From Spirosoma sordidisoli (GTDB lineage: Bacteria; Bacteroidota; Bacteroidia; Cytophagales; Spirosomataceae): a stretch of DNA of 64,000 nucleotides. The DNA is taken from positions 1,435,855-1,499,854 of the forward strand of contig NZ_SBLB01000001.1 in assembly GCF_004138325.1 (NCBI RefSeq). The letters run 5' to 3'. Made by a program: the position numbers and the translations under genes. The notes beneath the pieces are model-generated. The model saw only the letters and a list, made by a program, of their open reading frames with translations, was not told the origin of the DNA and made no database searches. This document shows positions 60,903 to 64,000 of this stretch, piece after piece (position 1 is the first letter of the stretch; each line of letters starts with the position of its first letter).

Positions 60903-62039
60903 TCATACGTTATCCATCACCTGCTGCAATACCCGTTCATAATGGGCCTCGTAGCGGGGCACGACCCTCGACAGCTCGAACTCGGTGGCGCGGGCCAGCG
61001 CATTTTCCTGAAAGGCAGGCAGGTTGGCGTCGTCGAGCACGAACAAAGCGTTGCGAACCATATCGCTGACATCGCCCACGTTGCTCAGGAAACCCGTTAC
61101 GCCGTTTACGTTCAGCTCGGGCAGACCGCCCACATTAGACGAGATAACCGGCACCTGGCAGGCCATGGCTTCGAGGGCTGCCAGGCCAAAGCTTTCGTTT
61201 TCTGACGGCATCAGAAACAGATCGGCCACCGACAGTACCTCCTCTACGGCGTCCATCTTACCCAGAAAACGCACCTGGTCGTAAATGCCCAGATCGCGCA
61301 CCAGTCGTTCGATACGCGCCCGTTCGGGGCCGTCGCCCACCAGCAGCAGCTTGGCAGGGACCTGTTGCTGCACATGGTAAAACACCATCACCGCATCGTC
61401 GATGCGCTTGACGCGCCGAAAGTTGGACGTATGTACAATCAGCTTTTCGCCGTTGGGGCAGATCGCTTTCTTGAAATGCTCTTTCTGCTGCCGCTTGAAC
61501 CGCGACAGGTCGATGAAGTTCGGAATGACTTCGATGTCGCGGTGTACCTTGAAATGCTTATAGGTGTCCTGCCGAAGGTCTTCCGACACGGCCGTAACCC
61601 CGTCAGATTCGTTGATGCTGAAAGTAACTACGGGTTCATAGGAGGCATCTTTCCCGACGAGCGTGATGTCGGTTCCGTGTAGCGTCGTCACGACCGGCAC
61701 CGACCGCCCCTGCGACCGCAGAATCATTTTAGCCATGTAGGCAGCCGACGCGTGCGGTATGGCATAATGCACATGGAGCAGATCGACATTTTCGTTCGTC
61801 ACCACATTGACCATCTCGCTGGCCAGCGCCGACTCGTAGGGCGCGTACTGAAACAGCGGATAAGACGGGATGTTTACTTCGTGGTAGAAAACGTTTTCAT
61901 TGAAGAAGTCGAGCCGGGGTGGCTGCTGGTAGGTAATAAAATGGATCTGGTGACCATTTTTGGCCAGTGCCTTACCAAGCTCGGTAGCCACCACACCACT
62001 GCCCCCAAAGGTTGGGTAGCACACTATGCCAATTTTCAT
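60903..62039 (-). CDS. bshA: BshA: N-acetyl-alpha-D-glucosaminyl L-malate synthase
   Basis: A 378-residue GT4 glycosyltransferase performing the first step of bacillithiol synthesis: UDP-GlcNAc plus L-malate. The N-terminus MKIGIVCYPTFGGSGVVATE is diagnostic, and the LHVHYAIPHASAAY, VTTLHGTDITLVG, FSINESDGVTAVS and SENESFGLAALEAMACQVPVI motifs follow the family closely. Length matches. bshB and bshC are not in the window. Bacillithiol is the main low-molecular-weight thiol in many Bacteroidota, and the DinB-like protein at 15.8 kb may use it (inference). Confidence 0.96.
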   Translation of the reverse strand: MKIGIVCYPTFGGSGVVATELGKALAKNGHQIHFITYQQPPRLDFFNENVFYHEVNIPSYPLFQYAPYESALASEMVNVVTNENVDLLHVHYAIPHASAAYMAKMILRSQGRSVPVVTTLHGTDITLVGKDASYEPVVTFSINESDGVTAVSEDLRQDTYKHFKVHRDIEVIPNFIDLSRFKRQQKEHFKKAICPNGEKLIVHTSNFRRVKRIDDAVMVFYHVQQQVPAKLLLVGDGPERARIERLVRDLGIYDQVRFLGKMDAVEEVLSVADLFLMPSENESFGLAALEAMACQVPVISSNVGGLPELNVNGVTGFLSNVGDVSDMVRNALFVLDDANLPAFQENALARATEFELSRVVPRYEAHYERVLQQVMDNV

Positions 62040-62246
62040 GCGAATGGAGCCACGAAGGCCGGAAACAGTTTGTAGGTCAACAACAAAACAGGAGCAAAAG
62101 AATCCCGAAGCGGGCGGAAAGAACGAACGATGCGTATACCCTCGCTCGGACCCCCGGTTTTGGCCCCGCTTCGGCCGGCGCTTAGCCAGGCTACGATTGG
62201 CCCGGCAGCCTTACCCCTAGCCGCCCTGTTTTCCCTATTTTTCGCG

Positions 62247-62254
62247 TACTTTTA
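62247..62254 (+). promoter_or_regulatory. Near-consensus -7 box for the UbiA gene
   Basis: TACTTTTA, one mismatch to TAnnTTTG at the last base, ending 14 bases before the ATG at 62269. Confidence 0.4.
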
Positions 62255-62268
62255 GGCGAAAATCGGTC

Positions 62269-63144
62269 ATGGTCGTGCGTCAGCCTATTCCTTTCTCGGC
62301 CTTTGTGGGTGGCTTTCTGCGGCTGATCCGGGTGCAGAATCTGCTCATTGTCGTGCTGACCCAGTTCCTGGCCCGTATCGCTCTGGTGGGGCCGCGCGAG
62401 CAGTGGCTCCGGATCCTGGTCGACCCAACGATCTGGTTGCTCTCGTTCTCGACCGTCTGCATTGCGGCTGCGGGTTATATCATCAACGATTACTTCGACA
62501 TCAAAATCGATCTGGTCAACAAACCCGATCGGGTCGTGATTGGCCGTTACCTGAAACGTCGGGTAGCGCTCGTCGCACACCAGAGCCTTAACGTCATTGG
62601 CTGTCTGATCGGGTTGTACCTGAGCCGCTGGGTCTTCGTGGTCGATGTGGTGAGCGTGTCGCTGCTGTGGTTTTACTCCGCCAACCTGAAGCGGCAGCCC
62701 GTAACCGGCAACGTCGTTATTTCGCTGCTGACGGCCCTGTCGCTGATTGTGCTGGCGGTCTATTATCGACAAAATGCCGATATGCTGCTCATTTACGCGC
62801 TCTTTTCGTTCGGCATTTCGCTCGTTCGTGAGATAATCAAAGACATGCAGGACATCCGGGGCGACGCCCGCTTCGGTTGCCGGACCCTGCCGATCGTCTG
62901 GGGCCTCCGCCGAACCAAATACCTGCTTTATGTCCTGATCGCATCGTTCATTACCACGCTGTTTCTGATTGCCGACTCGCTCAACAACTGGCACCTGGAG
63001 GTAATCTTCCTGATCCTGCTGGTTCCCATCACCTGGCTTACCTACCGGCTCGTCTACGCCGACAAACGCAGCGATTTCGGCTATCTCAGCACCCTCTGCA
63101 AGTTGATTATGCTGATGGGCGTGCTGAGTATGATCTGGGCCTGA
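62269..63144 (+). CDS. UbiA family prenyltransferase
   Basis: A 291-residue integral membrane prenyltransferase with about eight or nine hydrophobic segments. The two Mg-diphosphate-binding motifs are NDYFDIKID (residues 73-81) and KDMQDIRGD (191-199). The sequence NDxxDxxxD and the following GDARFGCRTLPIVWG are those of the geranylgeranylglycerol-phosphate/menaquinone-type branch. Its product is probably a prenylated quinone or lipid, fitting the quinone-using Ndh nearby (inference). Confidence 0.93.
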   Translation: MVVRQPIPFSAFVGGFLRLIRVQNLLIVVLTQFLARIALVGPREQWLRILVDPTIWLLSFSTVCIAAAGYIINDYFDIKIDLVNKPDRVVIGRYLKRRVALVAHQSLNVIGCLIGLYLSRWVFVVDVVSVSLLWFYSANLKRQPVTGNVVISLLTALSLIVLAVYYRQNADMLLIYALFSFGISLVREIIKDMQDIRGDARFGCRTLPIVWGLRRTKYLLYVLIASFITTLFLIADSLNNWHLEVIFLILLVPITWLTYRLVYADKRSDFGYLSTLCKLIMLMGVLSMIWA

Positions 63145-63198
63145 CGCCCATCAACAACCGTTTGCTCAAGGACTTAGCCGTCCAGTTGCCGCCATACG

Positions 63199-63206
63199 TA
63201 CATTTG
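63199..63206 (+). promoter_or_regulatory. -7 promoter box for the last gene
   Basis: TACATTTG, a full TAnnTTTG match, 30 bases before the ATG at 63237; predicted leader about 25 nt. Confidence 0.5.
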
Positions 63207-63236
63207 TCTTGTATTAACCTACTTGCTTCTGTTCGT

Positions 63237-63938
63237 ATGAAACTACACGGATTTCTTTTAGTGCTGGCGGTCATGCTGTCGACCACTGTAAAGGCGCAGA
63301 ACTGCCTGGGCGTTCCGCTGAAAACTGGCCAGGCGTTTGAGATGTCGATGTTCAACGCCAAAGACAAATCTACCGGCAAAGTAACCTATCAGGTAACCGA
63401 CATGCGCCGGGAGGGCAGCCAGACGCTGGTCGATATGAGTGTTCAGATGACGGACGAAAAAGGTCGGCAGCAGGCTCCGTACACCGTTCGCTACACCTGC
63501 ACGGGCACCGAACTCCTGGCCGATCTGTCGGGGCTGGCGCAGACCATGCAGAACGCCGGCATGAAAGACACCCAGATCAAGCTCAAAATGAATCAGCTCG
63601 TTTATCCCGGCAAGCTGACCGTTGGCCAGAAACTGTCCGATGGCCAGATGGAAGCGGATATGATCACGAATGGCAGTACCCTGATGGAAATGTCGCTGGT
63701 GATGAGCAACCGGCAGGTAGAAGCCCAGCAGCCCGTAACCACGCCCGCCGGTACCTTCGACGCCTATAAGATCAGCTCGGACCTTTCGCTCACGAACCGG
63801 GCCATGGGTATCCCGATCCGAAGCACAATGCGCGTAGTCAGCTACCGAACCACCGATCAGCTGCTGGACATCCGGTCCGAAACCTACAACAAAAGCGGCA
63901 AGCTGATGGCCTACACCCTACTGAGCCGAGTGAACTAA
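63237..63938 (+). CDS. Secreted protein of TapB/DUF3108-like type
   Basis: A 233-residue exported protein. The ATG at 63237 begins MKLHGFLLVLAVMLSTTVKAQ, a signal peptide; the same frame is open from 62877 through the UbiA gene and is rejected. The mature part is a beta-rich sequence with repeats such as KVTYQVTDMRREGSQTLVDM and AGTFDAYKISSDLSL ... RVVSYRTTDQLLDI, the pattern of the TapB/DUF3108 family of periplasmic beta-barrel-like proteins. Function is unknown. It follows UbiA by 92 bases but has its own -7 box. Confidence 0.82.
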   Translation: MKLHGFLLVLAVMLSTTVKAQNCLGVPLKTGQAFEMSMFNAKDKSTGKVTYQVTDMRREGSQTLVDMSVQMTDEKGRQQAPYTVRYTCTGTELLADLSGLAQTMQNAGMKDTQIKLKMNQLVYPGKLTVGQKLSDGQMEADMITNGSTLMEMSLVMSNRQVEAQQPVTTPAGTFDAYKISSDLSLTNRAMGIPIRSTMRVVSYRTTDQLLDIRSETYNKSGKLMAYTLLSRVN

Positions 63939-64000
63939 GGTCCTTTTTCTAATTTTTCGCAACTTTGTTGCAAGAAATCGGGTTGGATTGAAATACGGTT

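Noticed and set aside
62877..63938. 353-residue open frame running through the end of the UbiA gene
   Set aside because: It overlaps UbiA in another frame; the signal peptide and -7 box place the true start at 63237.

Overview
The window reads as a chromosomal segment of a GC-rich Bacteroidota bacterium, most likely Cytophagales of the Spirosoma/Rudanella/Fibrella type (inference). The evidence is a SusC/SusD pair with an ECF sigma factor and a FecR anti-sigma factor, BshA (bacillithiol synthesis), a UnbV/FG-GAP lipoprotein, DUF6600 and DUF3820 proteins, and repeated TAnnTTTG -7 promoter boxes instead of sigma70-type TATAAT. I see no rRNA, tRNA, CRISPR array, prophage, plasmid gene or transposase.

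Layout. 1-5.7 kb: an RND efflux permease (cut by the window edge) with its membrane fusion protein, a small membrane protein, and a histidine kinase/response regulator pair, all on the minus strand. 6-17 kb: an Old Yellow Enzyme plus ankyrin gene pair, a large M16 protease, an SDR, a GH105-like hydrolase, an esterase, a beta-propeller lipoprotein, and a DinB/TruC pair. 17-25 kb: an M61 peptidase, two adjacent DEAD-box helicases, a secreted duplicated-domain protein and an amidohydrolase. 25-33 kb: two beta-lactamase-fold hydrolases, a DUF6600 low-complexity protein and a secreted alpha/beta hydrolase. 33-39 kb: a third DEAD-box helicase overlapping a DUF3820 gene, a YezG-like protein, and a sugar-catabolism set of two Gfo/Idh/MocA oxidoreductases and a TIM-barrel isomerase. 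39-46.6 kb: a beta-lactamase/TPR protein, a membrane AraC regulator, a GreA/GreB-family factor, a family 9 glycosyltransferase, a second M16 peptidase, a membrane protein and a MazG-like enzyme.

46.6-58.7 kb is a glycan-utilisation locus. A divergent UnbV/FG-GAP lipoprotein is followed by ECF sigma, FecR, SusC with an N-terminal STN signalling domain, SusD and a GH43 lipoprotein. This is the architecture of a trans-envelope signalling system in which substrate-loaded SusC signals through FecR to the sigma factor. GH43 and the distant GH105 suggest arabinan/pectin substrates (inference). 58.7-64 kb is lipid and redox housekeeping: a fatty-acid hydroxylase-like protein, a type II NADH dehydrogenase, BshA, a UbiA prenyltransferase and a secreted protein.

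The most unusual content is intergenic. Two unrelated families of hairpin repeats are dispersed through the window. Family A has a GGCATNNATGCC hairpin core, CTAGTCAT tails and inverted pairs resembling REPINs, in three tandem clusters, one of which has an exact 104-base period. Family B has GAGACGCGA/TCGCGTCTC hairpins and associated inverted repeats in five places, and supplies the TAG stop codon of two genes. Several strong terminators and two apparently leaderless promoters can also be read.
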